Below, one piece after another: positions 42,214 through 51,733 of a DNA stretch of 54,336 nt. Numbering within the stretch: the first letter of the stretch is position 1; each line of letters opens with the position of its first letter. This DNA is from Candidatus Hodarchaeota archaeon (lineage in GTDB: Archaea > Asgardarchaeota > Heimdallarchaeia > Hodarchaeales > Hodarchaeaceae): the NCBI GenBank assembly GCA_016839815.1, contig JAEOTM010000070.1:1-54336 (forward strand), read 5' to 3'. The notes beneath the pieces were generated by a model. That model saw nothing but the letters and a program-made list of their open reading frames with translations, had not been told where the DNA came from and did not search any database. The position numbers and the translations under genes were made by a program.

Positions 42214-42777
42214 TTAATCAGTCATCTGAAGTTGGCTCATAGCGTAATCCTTGAGGCCCATTTGAATAGCGATTTTTGTTTCTTTAGGTTCGTGTGGAAG
42301 TTTGAATAAGTTTAAGAAATCTTCTGTCACAGTTATTTCTTTCTTATTTCCCTTAGGAGTTACATTAATCAAAGACATGGTTTGTAATTCATCCAGGTCC
42401 TGTGTAACGGGTTTTCCGAAAATCCGGATCAACTTACTGGGACTTACGGTTTCTTCCAAAACATATTCTTTGAAGGCAATCAGACTTAATATCTTTAGTA
42501 GATGTCTTGGAACGTCACTTCGTTTTATGAAAGGCCAATGTAGATGTGCTGCAACTTCATCCCGAATTTTTAATTGTACCACGTTATCTTCCAAATTAAT
42601 AATCTGATAAGCGGTATTTTTATCTATATGCTCGTCTCTGATTTCCTCAATATAGCGTTCTATTTCATTTTCATCTTTTTGGATGATTTCTGATAATTCA
42701 TGATAGGTAACTGGCCGATCAAAGAGAAATAATGCTGCTTCAAGAATGTCTGTTTCGTTTAATGAATTTAAATCCAC
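42214..42777 (-). CDS. ScpB-like SMC-associated winged-helix (KITE) protein, short paralogue
   Basis: 187 residues, the size of bacterial ScpB. First winged helix: NETDILEAALFLFDRPVTYHELSEII; second: HLLKILSLIAFKEYVLEETVSPSKLIRIFG with VTQDLDELQTMSLI, matching the ScpB pattern of the larger downstream paralogue. It has no acidic extensions. Start is GTG 42777 with GGTGA seven bases upstream, and a TATA box (TATTATAAAT, 42830 to 42821) fits a leader of about 20 bases. It is co-transcribed with the larger ScpB gene. Sequence differences between the two are large, so they probably have distinct roles. Confidence 0.85.
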   Translation of the reverse strand: MDLNSLNETDILEAALFLFDRPVTYHELSEIIQKDENEIERYIEEIRDEHIDKNTAYQIINLEDNVVQLKIRDEVAAHLHWPFIKRSDVPRHLLKILSLIAFKEYVLEETVSPSKLIRIFGKPVTQDLDELQTMSLINVTPKGNKKEITVTEDFLNLFKLPHEPKETKIAIQMGLKDYAMSQLQMTD

Positions 42778-43287
42778 GTATGATTCACCAAGTTATCCTA
42801 AATTGTAGGACGAATACAAGATTTATAATAATTTTTCAATAAGAATCTTGTTAATAATTATTGAGTTTGTACTCTTGGTTATACGAATGAAGGAAAACTA
42901 CCATTTTATTCGAGGTTCTGGAAGTAGAACTTATAATAATACGGAAATGGAAGATTAATTGAACAACACTGTACATGTAACTTCCTTAGCAACATTCATT
43001 ATTATAGAATTTGATGTACCATCTGCTTTTTCCTATTATCTTAGAAAGAGTATCTTTATAACATCTGATTAGCTGGTATATTAAGCGAGTATCTTATTTG
43101 AGGATTGCGCTTTCTAAAACAGATACTAAACTAACTATTCTCATTAAGAGATTAACATTGAGGAAAAGTTGTCATCTGGATAGGAGATTTGGTTAAACTA
43201 CCCGGTGTTGAAATTTAGAACTGATTGGATTCAAGAAGACGTGATCAATCCACAAATGAGAAATAAATGAATAATTTAGGTGATTTT
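42778..43287. other. intergenic region between divergent scpB and TrmB/coiled-coil genes
   Basis: About 510 bases, AT-rich. On the minus side it holds the scpB TATA box at 42821-42830. On the plus side there are TATA-like stretches ACTTATAATAAT (about 42930-42941) and CTTTATAACA (about 43049-43058); either would leave a long leader. AGGTGA at 43278-43283 is the ribosome site for the plus-strand gene. A 23-codon ORF at 42887 is not convincing. I see no RNA gene. Confidence 0.6.
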
Positions 43288-45687
43288 ATGAGTCTAGGAC
43301 TCGAGTCATTGGATTTAAATGATCAGGAAAGTAAACTTTACATAATTCTATTAGCAAATGGCCCACAAAGCTTAGGTGAACTGATTAAACACACAGAGTT
43401 TCCCTCAGCGGAGATAACCAGCGCACTGGAAGGGTTGAAGAAAAAAGATTATGCTTTTGATATCCCTGGTATTGCAACAAGATATCATGCAATTTTACCC
43501 TTTAAAGATTTAAAATCAGCAGGAGAAAATACGATTGCTGAATTGAAAGCTCTTGCATCACATATAGGAGAGCATACAGCACAAAAAATGGATGCTATTC
43601 TCTCTACAATGCGTGAAGAGTCAGAAAAGATGAAATCAGGTATTGCAGGAGCACAAACAACAGTAAATCAGTTTGAAACGCAAACTCAAACGGAAATGGA
43701 TGAATTCACTGCCAAATCTGTTTTAGAAATCGAACAAATTAATGAAGAGGGGAAGTTAAGTATCAATGAGATGATTAAGCAGAAGCAAACTGAACATCAG
43801 GAGCTAGTATCTGGAATTGGGGGTAATTTTGGACAAAAAGCTGAAAGCTTCCAGAATACATTTCAAAATTCTGGAAAGGCACTTGAAGAAAAGTATACCC
43901 TTGGATTAGATTCCTTGAAATCTGGAGAAACTAATCGAAATGCAAGCTTAAAAGGATCTTTTGAGAAATTATCAGCAGATTCAAAGACAAAGCTTGATCA
44001 GGGATTTGAAACAGTTCATGGTACAATGAAAACAACTGGAGAAACAGTGATTTCATCTATTGATTTACAAGAGAAGAACATTTCTGAATTCTTGACAAAC
44101 TCCTCCTCCGAAATATCAAATGCAGTTACCAGTACAAGTTCCGAGGGTAAGCAACAAATCAAAGAATCACTCAAAACATATAATGAAAGCTTATCAGAGA
44201 ATCTTAATACGAAGAAAGAGGTAGCACTCAATCTATTTCAAAGTTCACGAGATCAACTCACTAGTAAAACCATAGAAAATACCCAAAGTATCCAAGAATC
44301 AATAGGTGATATCCTAAATACAGCTCAAAATGAAATTTCAGAGATGGTACAGAAAATCAATGATTCTCTAAATGAGAAAATTAACGCTGCTAGGTCACAA
44401 GTTGATAATTCGATGGGAACTTATTCTGAATCGTTGAAAAAACAGGTAGAAAGTGATTTTGAAAAGGTTATTTCTGATACAACAGGAACCTTAACTGATC
44501 TCGTTTCCAATGCAAATAACACTTATGAAAAAGCTGTAACGGAGATAGAAACTCATTATACTCAATTCGAGACAAATTCGAGTACTCAGCTAAATTCTCT
44601 TAAAGAAACATCCATGAAAAATTTACAGGATACTATAAATTCACTTAAAGTGGAAGTTCAGAAACAAATCTCGGAATTTTCAGAAACAATGAAACCTCAT
44701 GAAGTATATCTTCAAGAAGAGCTACAACGTTTTTCATCTGAATTTTCCAATAGTCAGAATCAATCTCTTTCGACCTTTAATGAGACTATTGATTCTTTCA
44801 GGAATGAGATTACGAATAGGAACCAAGAATTGTCTTCACTCATACAAAGTGAAATGAATGAGCTAAAACAAACAGTTGAACAAGGGATAACTGAAATGAA
44901 TTCGTTGATTCAATCTTACGATGAGAAATATGGAACTTCTCTATTAGAAACTTCTACTAAAGCTTCAGAAGGATTGATTTCTAAATCTCGGGGGATGCAA
45001 GAAAAAACAATTGCAGTCATTAATTCAATGTCAAAATCAACAACACAGCAATTAAATGAAGTAAATGAAGTTATCTCCAATGGTATTCAAACAGAGATTT
45101 CCACTTTGGAAAGTGAACTTGGAGAATTTAGTGCAAAGTTCCAAGAGGTTTCAAAAAAGAATGAAGATGCACTAAAGAATTATCTTTTCTCCTTGGAGAG
45201 GCTAGCATCACTCGTAACAGATACAAAACATCCTGAAGTTCAAACTGCTCCAATAATATCTAAAGAAGCGAATATATCATATATTCAGGGGATGTTTAAT
45301 CGCTTAAAGGGAGGAATAACGCTACTGATCCCCTTTATTGAGGATATTCCAGTTGATCTGATCCTTGCGACAAAAAATCATCAACGAGTAAATTTAGTAA
45401 CAATGATTGACAAAGATACCCACATTGATTTATTAAAAAAGCTTTTACAGAAACCAAATGTAAGAGTCCGTCAGATAGACTCTCACAAGTTTGAAGGTGT
45501 AGAAGGATATTTAGCTGCAGATCGCGATGCAGAAGAGGTTCTTATCGGAGTTAAAGAAGATAATGGTGACACTATTGGTATCGCTAGCCAAGCAGACTCA
45601 TTTATCGTTTTAATGGGTAAAATCGTACTCGGAGATTATTTCTTAGCTCGTTCTACTGAAATAACTCGTGCAGAAGTAGGTGTGTAA
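43288..45687 (+). CDS. TrmB-like protein with a long coiled coil between helix-turn-helix and effector domain
   Basis: 799 residues from ATG 43288, chosen because AGGTGA is four bases upstream (an ATG at 43267 would add seven residues). Residues 1-75 form a TrmB-type winged helix (LDLNDQESKLYIILLANGPQSLGELIKHT, SSALEGLKKKDY-like). About 85-640 is nearly uninterrupted charged, S/T/Q/N-rich helix with heptad-like spacing. About 660-799 resembles the PLD-like effector domain of TrmB regulators (PVDLILATKNHQRVNLVTMI, NVRVRQID, AEEVLIGV, DTIGIASQADSFIVLMGKI). Normal TrmB proteins are 250-350 residues. The coil length resembles SMC-type arms, and the gene lies between scpB and scpA-smc. A DNA-tethering or bridging role is inference; a plain regulator is the alternative. 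Confidence 0.8.
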   Translation: MSLGLESLDLNDQESKLYIILLANGPQSLGELIKHTEFPSAEITSALEGLKKKDYAFDIPGIATRYHAILPFKDLKSAGENTIAELKALASHIGEHTAQKMDAILSTMREESEKMKSGIAGAQTTVNQFETQTQTEMDEFTAKSVLEIEQINEEGKLSINEMIKQKQTEHQELVSGIGGNFGQKAESFQNTFQNSGKALEEKYTLGLDSLKSGETNRNASLKGSFEKLSADSKTKLDQGFETVHGTMKTTGETVISSIDLQEKNISEFLTNSSSEISNAVTSTSSEGKQQIKESLKTYNESLSENLNTKKEVALNLFQSSRDQLTSKTIENTQSIQESIGDILNTAQNEISEMVQKINDSLNEKINAARSQVDNSMGTYSESLKKQVESDFEKVISDTTGTLTDLVSNANNTYEKAVTEIETHYTQFETNSSTQLNSLKETSMKNLQDTINSLKVEVQKQISEFSETMKPHEVYLQEELQRFSSEFSNSQNQSLSTFNETIDSFRNEITNRNQELSSLIQSEMNELKQTVEQGITEMNSLIQSYDEKYGTSLLETSTKASEGLISKSRGMQEKTIAVINSMSKSTTQQLNEVNEVISNGIQTEISTLESELGEFSAKFQEVSKKNEDALKNYLFSLERLASLVTDTKHPEVQTAPIISKEANISYIQGMFNRLKGGITLLIPFIEDIPVDLILATKNHQRVNLVTMIDKDTHIDLLKKLLQKPNVRVRQIDSHKFEGVEGYLAADRDAEEVLIGVKEDNGDTIGIASQADSFIVLMGKIVLGDYFLARSTEITRAEVGV

Positions 45688-45691
45688 ATCC

Positions 45692-46588
45692 TCACTTATT
45701 TCCTTTTCTTTTTCCAATAACCTTGATATATATCTCATATGGGGGATTTAATTCCTGTTCAGCAGTTATTGATTCATCGCGAAATAGATAGAGTAGAGAT
45801 ATTAAAACTCGTGCTCGAGTTAGTCGTTTTTGTTCTATTGAGCCTTCTTTTGTTTCCATTCCCCTAACAACTTTTGTAAATTCAGCCTCATCATTTTTAT
45901 CTTGTTTTGCTAAGGTCTGAATTATCTCAAATGTTCTATTGACAATATCTTCAATAGCTACCCGATCTAGATCAAGTTCATAATCGAAGTTTTCAAAATC
46001 AGATACTTCAAGTTTTCGTCTTTTCCGTGTTTCTTCCCCAGTCCCCTTTTGTTTTCTCTTCTCCTCCTTAATTTTTTCAATTTTAATTTTTTCATCTTCT
46101 TCCTGAAGTCCAAGCAATAATTCTGCATAGAATTCATCCGGATTAGCACTTTCTGCTAGGGATAATAATTCTCTAGTGATATAATAAGGCAACGGGATTT
46201 TAAACTGAAAAGCTCGTCTTTTAGTTCTTATGGAAATCTTTTCTTCTTGTTTTTTCTCGTATTGGATTGCTAAGCTGACTTTTTTCTTATGGATTCGTGC
46301 AGCAGAATAGATTGCTTGGCCTAGAATCCGAAAATCTAATCCCTGGTCCATTAATTTACTATGGAAATCAGGTAAAATTTCTTTTAACTTGAATTCTTTT
46401 ACGTAAGCTACTCTTTCAGGAAAAAGATCTGGGTTGATCAAATAAACATAAGGTTCTTCCAAGAAAAATTGTTCACGGTGACTGAAAAGCCTAATGTACT
46501 CGTCATCAGTATCAGAGGATTCATCCTCTGGGACATTTTCAGGTTCAGACATCTTAAACTTCCGGTTACTTTCGTTCTTTAAGTTCAT
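45692..46588 (-). CDS. scpA: ScpA-like kleisin
   Basis: 298 residues. The N-terminal part (LKEILPDFHSKLMDQGLDFRILGQAIYSAARIHKKK, about 68-103) corresponds to the ScpA helices that bind the SMC neck. A charged linker follows (about 165-195). The C-terminal winged helix (RARVLISLLYLFRDESITAEQELNPPYEIYI, about 258-290) binds the SMC head. This closes the SMC ring and recruits ScpB (family knowledge). Its ATG overlaps the smc stop by one base (TAATG), so translation is coupled. ATG twelve codons in is a less favoured start. The sequence is divergent from bacterial ScpA, but the context makes the call firm. Confidence 0.85.
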   Translation of the reverse strand: MNLKNESNRKFKMSEPENVPEDESSDTDDEYIRLFSHREQFFLEEPYVYLINPDLFPERVAYVKEFKLKEILPDFHSKLMDQGLDFRILGQAIYSAARIHKKKVSLAIQYEKKQEEKISIRTKRRAFQFKIPLPYYITRELLSLAESANPDEFYAELLLGLQEEDEKIKIEKIKEEKRKQKGTGEETRKRRKLEVSDFENFDYELDLDRVAIEDIVNRTFEIIQTLAKQDKNDEAEFTKVVRGMETKEGSIEQKRLTRARVLISLLYLFRDESITAEQELNPPYEIYIKVIGKRKGNK

Positions 46589-49500
46589 TAAAATGCTTGA
46601 TCTCGCTCAAGTTGTTGATCTTCACTCATCTGGATAGAAAAGACTGAGCTTAGTCCTTTTACGTTTGTACAACCATATAATCTATCAGCCCAAGCCATTA
46701 AAATGTCACGATGACTAATAACAAGGAATTGAGCTGCAGGTGTGGTCGATTTTTTTGATTTTCTTTCTTCTTCTGTTCCATCCCTTCCAACACTTCTTGA
46801 CATTCGATAAAGTAGTTTTGCAACTCTCCTGACGTTCATCGGATCAAGAGCTGCATCAATTTCATCTAGAATATAGAAGGGCTGTGCATCAACGGTTTGT
46901 ACTGCAAAAATAAACGCCAATGCCGTCAGGGCTTTTTCTCCTCCTGACATGCTTTCTAATGAAGCAATCTTTTTCCCTGCAGGATGGGCCTCAATGAATA
47001 AGCCTCCCTCAAATATATCCTCTCCTTTCTTGGGGTCTTTTTCGAGGATAAGTCGCGCATCCCCACCAGATAGTTCGTTGAAAATTTGACCGAAATGCTT
47101 GTTGACAGATTTAAAGACCTTCATAAAAACAGAATACTTTTCTGTTTCAATTTCTTCAATGAAGTCAAGAATTACTTGACGTTCTTCAATTAGGATATCT
47201 CGTCGATCAAGGAGTTCAATATATCGTGAATTCTCTGACTGGAATTCTTTCAAGGCGCGCATGTTAACGGGTTCTAGTCGTTTTTTCTCTTCAGATTTTC
47301 GATTAATTTCCGAATTTATCTTCTGCTCGTTAACTTTCTCTAATTCTGCAGCATCAGAAGGCATAATTTCAATCTGTGCTTCCAACGCTTCACTCTGTAA
47401 TTTTTCTGTTTCTACTGCTACTCTTTCCCTCTGCAACTTGATTTCAGTGACTTTTTCTTCATCTTTGGTGATTTTTTCATTCAAACGTTCTTTATCTTTG
47501 ATTAACTGACCTTGATATTTCTTTTGGGTAGATAGATCAGATTTATAATCTTTAATTTCAGTAAGAAGGGTTTCCTCATTTTCTAAAATCTTCTCAAGAT
47601 CAGTATTAAATTGATCAACTTGCTCTTTCAGAACTTGGATTTCTCCTTCTAAATTCGCTGTTTCCACCTTAATTGTATTAATTTCATTCTTTGTCTCTGA
47701 TAATCTCGCAGTTCTTTCTTCTTTCTGGTTTTCAAGGCTTTCTATCCGAGAATCTATCCCACTTAACTGGCCTTGTGACTTTCCCAGTCTCTGTTCAATT
47801 TGATTCATTTTTTCAAGTAAAGGACGCGTATCCGCGGCTTCAAGTCGTTCCTCTATATTTCTAACCTCTTCCCCGATGACCTCAAGATTCTGTTCATGAT
47901 GATCCATTTCTTGTTTTTGCTTGTCTCTTTCTATTAATCGCTCTTCAAGTTTTTGCTTTAGTGGGTCAAGTTCTCCTTCAATACTTTGTTGATTATCACT
48001 ATATAATTTGACTTCACTTTCTTGTTGATTTAACTGAAGTGTAGCTCCTTGGATGCTTTTTTGAAGTTTTTCTAATGAAGAAATGATTACTTTTTCTATT
48101 CCAAGAAGTTTTTTCTGATTTTCTTTTTCCTGAGTCAAATTGGCTCTATATTCATCAAGTTTTGAGGTAATTTGTTCCATCTCGGATTGTAAGGAATCAA
48201 CTGATGCTTGTGCGGATAAAAGATGGAATCCCCCAAAGATTATCCCATTTGAGTAGAAAATATCACCGTCAGCGGTGGAAAGAGTTGAACTATGTTTTTT
48301 CCATTGATTAGCAGCTTCTGATAAGGAGGAAACAACCTGATTCTGTTCACGAACCTTTTTAACAATATTTGAGAAATTATCCGTTGTCTTCAGTTTAAAT
48401 TTCTCTAAAGGAATAAAATTTGCAGCTCCTATTGAATGTTCTTTCAAGAGATTAATACACTGCAGGCTAGAATCTATAGTATCAGTTATTATTGCATCAG
48501 AAAGATGTCCAACTTCTGGTGGTAGATTTATACCATCATCAGATAAATTCTGAAACTCTCCAAGAATTCCGGAAATAGTACCATCATTCTTCATCCCATT
48601 TATGTAGGATACGGCTGGATTTTCTTTTCCTGCTTCTGATTTCACAAAAGAGGAAATAGTCTCAATTTTTGCCTTGAGTACTAGCTGTTTGTCGCTAAGT
48701 TCTCTAACATGACCGTCAATAGTTTCAATATTTGAATCTAAGTTTTCTTTTTTTGTTTGGATTTCTTCTAATTTAGTAGAAGCCTCAGTTTGTTGTGCAC
48801 TCTCCTCCTCGATTTGTGCTTGTAATTCCTGAGCTCTATTCTTAGCAGAATTGATTTGATCCTCTGCCTCTGATTGACGTCGCTGGTATTCGTTAACATT
48901 ATTTTGAAATGCATTGACCATATTTTGTGAAACTTCAAAAGAAACTTGTGTCTTTGTCAACCTATCGTTTTCAATCTTTTGACGTCTTTCTGCATCTTCA
49001 AATTCCGCTTTTATTTCGTCATACTCTTGATTTTTAAGTTCCAGCTCCTCTTCAAGAGTATTACGATTATTTTGGATTTGTTCGATTCTCTCAACTAATT
49101 CATCCTTTTTCTGAATTAATTCTTCTTTTGTTTTACTATCGTCTTCAATTTTCTTTTGAATTTCTTCAGAGCGTGTCTCTAATTGTTTTACTCGATTCTC
49201 ATTAGATTTTATGGTCTTTTTATTATATTCTGATTTTTCCTGGACTTTGGTTTTTTCGATATTCTTCTCCTCTGCTGATGATCGAATTTCCTTTAGAGAG
49301 GTTTCCACTCGAATTAAAGAATCTTCTAAAGTTCTAATTTTCTCAGTTACTGCTTCTACGTTTGTATCAATCTGAGAACGCTCTGAAATAAGATTTTCCT
49401 GACCACTACGAATTGTAGCAATTTCTTCATCAAATTTTACTAGTGCCCGACTATTCTGATGAAAAGAATATGATATTAGAAGAGCTTTAAGTGATAAAAT

Positions 49501-50172
49501 TTCGGTATCAAGCTGTGTCCACCGTTCAGCGTCCTCTTTTTCCTTTCGAAGTGATTCAACACGTTTTGCTACTTCATTAACGAGAAGCTGTAACTCATCC
49601 ATTCTCTTATTTGCTTCTTCTAATTCTGAAAGGGCTGATTTCTTTTTAGTATCAAACTGTCCAACCCCTGCTAGATTTTCCATCATTTGTCGACGTTCAA
49701 TAGGATTCATTCCTACGATTTCGCCAACCTGTCCTTGAGCGATTATATTATAACTATTTACGACATCTATACCCGCAATTCTCAACTTATCCAGAATATC
49801 AGTTCGTGTTGTCCGTTTACCATTCAATCTATAGGTTCCTGACCCATTAGTTTTTAGTTCTCGGCTTACTACCACTTCTGGTTGCTTTATAGGAATGGCA
49901 TAATCACTATTGTCAAATACAATCTCAACAAATGCCTTTTCTGACTTCCTTTTACCTCCAATACCATTATAGATGAGTCCAACCATTTTATCTGCTCGCA
50001 TGCTTTTTTTAGAGAGAGCACCCAGACAAAAATTAACTGCATCAATTGAATTTGATTTTCCACTCCCATTTGGCCCGACTATCACTGTAAAGCCTTTAGC
50101 AAGGGGCATTCGGACGGTTCCGGGTCCATATGATTTCCAGCCGGTCATCCTGATTTCTTTGATATGTACCAA
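46588..50172 (-). CDS. smc: chromosome segregation protein SMC
   Basis: 1194 residues, normal for a prokaryotic SMC. Walker A is GPNGSGKS (33-40), the Q-loop lies near AQGQVGEI, long coiled-coil arms cover about 165-510 and 665-1020, and the head closes with signature SMSGGEKALTALAF (about 1070-1085) and Walker B FYILDEIDAALDP (about 1095). The hinge (about 515-650) is recognisable by GILGEFQNLS and TADGDIFYSNGIIFGG, but the stretch between NFIPLEKF and TADGD is only about 42 residues. TTG 50172 is the only start in frame after a stop. Together with scpA (overlapping) and the scpB pair nearby, it makes a complete condensin-like complex that shapes the chromosome. Confidence 0.95.
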   Translation of the reverse strand: MVHIKEIRMTGWKSYGPGTVRMPLAKGFTVIVGPNGSGKSNSIDAVNFCLGALSKKSMRADKMVGLIYNGIGGKRKSEKAFVEIVFDNSDYAIPIKQPEVVVSRELKTNGSGTYRLNGKRTTRTDILDKLRIAGIDVVNSYNIIAQGQVGEIVGMNPIERRQMMENLAGVGQFDTKKKSALSELEEANKRMDELQLLVNEVAKRVESLRKEKEDAERWTQLDTEILSLKALLISYSFHQNSRALVKFDEEIATIRSGQENLISERSQIDTNVEAVTEKIRTLEDSLIRVETSLKEIRSSAEEKNIEKTKVQEKSEYNKKTIKSNENRVKQLETRSEEIQKKIEDDSKTKEELIQKKDELVERIEQIQNNRNTLEEELELKNQEYDEIKAEFEDAERRQKIENDRLTKTQVSFEVSQNMVNAFQNNVNEYQRRQSEAEDQINSAKNRAQELQAQIEEESAQQTEASTKLEEIQTKKENLDSNIETIDGHVRELSDKQLVLKAKIETISSFVKSEAGKENPAVSYINGMKNDGTISGILGEFQNLSDDGINLPPEVGHLSDAIITDTIDSSLQCINLLKEHSIGAANFIPLEKFKLKTTDNFSNIVKKVREQNQVVSSLSEAANQWKKHSSTLSTADGDIFYSNGIIFGGFHLLSAQASVDSLQSEMEQITSKLDEYRANLTQEKENQKKLLGIEKVIISSLEKLQKSIQGATLQLNQQESEVKLYSDNQQSIEGELDPLKQKLEERLIERDKQKQEMDHHEQNLEVIGEEVRNIEERLEAADTRPLLEKMNQIEQRLGKSQGQLSGIDSRIESLENQKEERTARLSETKNEINTIKVETANLEGEIQVLKEQVDQFNTDLEKILENEETLLTEIKDYKSDLSTQKKYQGQLIKDKERLNEKITKDEEKVTEIKLQRERVAVETEKLQSEALEAQIEIMPSDAAELEKVNEQKINSEINRKSEEKKRLEPVNMRALKEFQSENSRYIELLDRRDILIEERQVILDFIEEIETEKYSVFMKVFKSVNKHFGQIFNELSGGDARLILEKDPKKGEDIFEGGLFIEAHPAGKKIASLESMSGGEKALTALAFIFAVQTVDAQPFYILDEIDAALDPMNVRRVAKLLYRMSRSVGRDGTEEERKSKKSTTPAAQFLVISHRDILMAWADRLYGCTNVKGLSSVFSIQMSEDQQLERDQAF

Positions 50173-50463
50173 ATGTCGGGCCCCTGATATGAGATTAAAA
50201 GAAGTGCATTATTACCAGATTGATTACTTGAATTAAAGCCCTTCCTAATAAAACTTCATTCTTTTCAATGACTTTGATTGAAATGACTATTAAAAAGGTA
50301 TTCAAATAAGTTATTACTCGTTCTATGGAGTGGGGTGGAATCATTGAAATGAAAGAGATTGGAAAGTGCAAATATGAAAAAAAACAAAGATTTTTTGTGC
50401 ATGATCAATAAGTAAAGTAAACTCAAGACATTTACTAAAGAACGAAAACAGAAAAATTAAGTA

Positions 50464-51024
50464 TTATACTTTTCCTTTTCTTTCTCTCTCCACAAGTAAG
50501 ATCCCTAGATGAGAAAATGGTGAACTTATTCCTTCACCAGATTTTGCTGAACAAAAATAGTAACCAGACAATCCATAATCTTTTACAAACTTATCCGCAG
50601 CTTCCGCTATCAACTTTCGTTTCTCCTCTCCTATTGTATCTATCTTGTTTCCCAATAGAATTACTGGAAGATCAGGATCATTATGTTCTTTCATCATTTT
50701 AAGCCATTCAGGAATTTCAGAGAGTGTTTGAATCCGTGACGTATCGAACGCCACAATTCCTCCTGATGATCCTTGGCAATAACCTGGAAAAAGAGATTTG
50801 AATCTATCTTCTCCTGCATAATCCCAATACGCAATACGAAGTATAGTCTCCCCGATTTCGTGATCTAAGACCAGAAAATTTACCCCCACAGTGCTAATTG
50901 CTGGGATGTAATTATTGGTTTCAAGCCGTTTTAGTAATGTAGTTTTTCCCACTCCTCCAGGACCTGCTACAACTACTTTTACTGTTAAGACATCAGGGGT
51001 AAACTGAAACTTTGTACTAGTCAT
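50464..51024 (-). CDS. small GTPase (Ras superfamily)
   Basis: 186 residues. G1 is GPGGVGKTT (about 21-29), switch I contains STVGVNF, G3 is DYAGED with aspartate where Ras has the catalytic glutamine (GQE), G4 is NKID and G5 CSAKSGEG. The C-terminus is short and basic (ERERKGKV), which could associate with membranes, but has no cysteine. It lies 25 bases downstream of another GTPase on the same strand, so the two are probably co-expressed. 291 bases upstream of smc hold no convincing gene. Confidence 0.88.
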   Translation of the reverse strand: MTSTKFQFTPDVLTVKVVVAGPGGVGKTTLLKRLETNNYIPAISTVGVNFLVLDHEIGETILRIAYWDYAGEDRFKSLFPGYCQGSSGGIVAFDTSRIQTLSEIPEWLKMMKEHNDPDLPVILLGNKIDTIGEEKRKLIAEAADKFVKDYGLSGYYFCSAKSGEGISSPFSHLGILLVERERKGKV

Positions 51025-51049
51025 TCGTATATCAATCCGAGGAATTATG

Positions 51050-51568
51050 CTATGATTTTTGTTTCGCTAAGATCCGAATTACAAGCCGATGAAGAAGTTC
51101 TTGGGTATTTTTGCCTGTAATAGCACTAGTTGTAAAGTATTCATCAATATTGTATTGATTTCTGAACTCATTAATATCTACAGGAGAAATTGAGACGCCA
51201 AGGTCGGCTTTTGTGGATACTAAGAAATTAATACTTTCTTTTTCTCTTCCATATACTCTTATCCATTCATGCAGTGCAGTAAAAGTTTGCTCTCGTGAAG
51301 GATCAAACGCCAAGATTAATCCATCACAATCAGAAGCGTACTGAGGGAAAATCATCTGAAAACGAGGTTCTCCTCCGAAATCAAATAAGTGGACGTCGAT
51401 GATGTCACCATTTTCTAGGGGAATGCTTTTCACAGTAAAATCAAAACCTACTGTAGAATAAAGGTCTTTTAGGGGAAATTTTTCATGTATAAATCGATGT
51501 ACAAGTGATGATTTCCCCACACGTTTTTCTCCTGCAATTACCACTTTAACTGATTTGTTCTGTGACAC
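51050..51568 (-). CDS. small GTPase (Ras superfamily, Rho-like G4)
   Basis: 172 residues, the minimum for a GTPase fold. G1 is GEKRVGKSS (about 13-21), switch I contains YSTVGFDF, G3 is DFGGEP instead of DTAGQE, G4 reads STKADL (TKxD, as in Rho proteins, instead of NKxD) and G5 is TSAIT. The G3 change removes the usual catalytic glutamine, so hydrolysis may depend on a partner (inference). Start is GTG 51568. The partner GTPase follows 25 bases downstream, and a coiled-coil gene lies 165 bases upstream on the same strand. Confidence 0.88.
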   Translation of the reverse strand: MSQNKSVKVVIAGEKRVGKSSLVHRFIHEKFPLKDLYSTVGFDFTVKSIPLENGDIIDVHLFDFGGEPRFQMIFPQYASDCDGLILAFDPSREQTFTALHEWIRVYGREKESINFLVSTKADLGVSISPVDINEFRNQYNIDEYFTTSAITGKNTQELLHRLVIRILAKQKS

Positions 51569-51733
51569 CCAGTATTCCCATTCCGAAGATTAACTCTTTT
51601 CAAATTGGTTTCGAGTTTTATGATAATAATCTGCAATTATTCTATTTCGTTAAGTTTCATTTAAATCTTCTCAATTAGCCTTTTGCCAATAATATCTCAT
51701 TTGGTGCCATATATCTTGAGAGGAAGAATTAAA

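Noticed and set aside
42887..42958. 23-codon plus-strand ORF between scpB and the TrmB-like gene
   Set aside because: Too short, with no ribosome site, and its TATA-like sequence lies inside it rather than upstream.
50325..50411. 28-codon plus-strand ORF upstream of the GTPase pair
   Set aside because: It has one cysteine only, no ribosome site, no promoter and lies antisense to the surrounding transcription units; chance is more likely.
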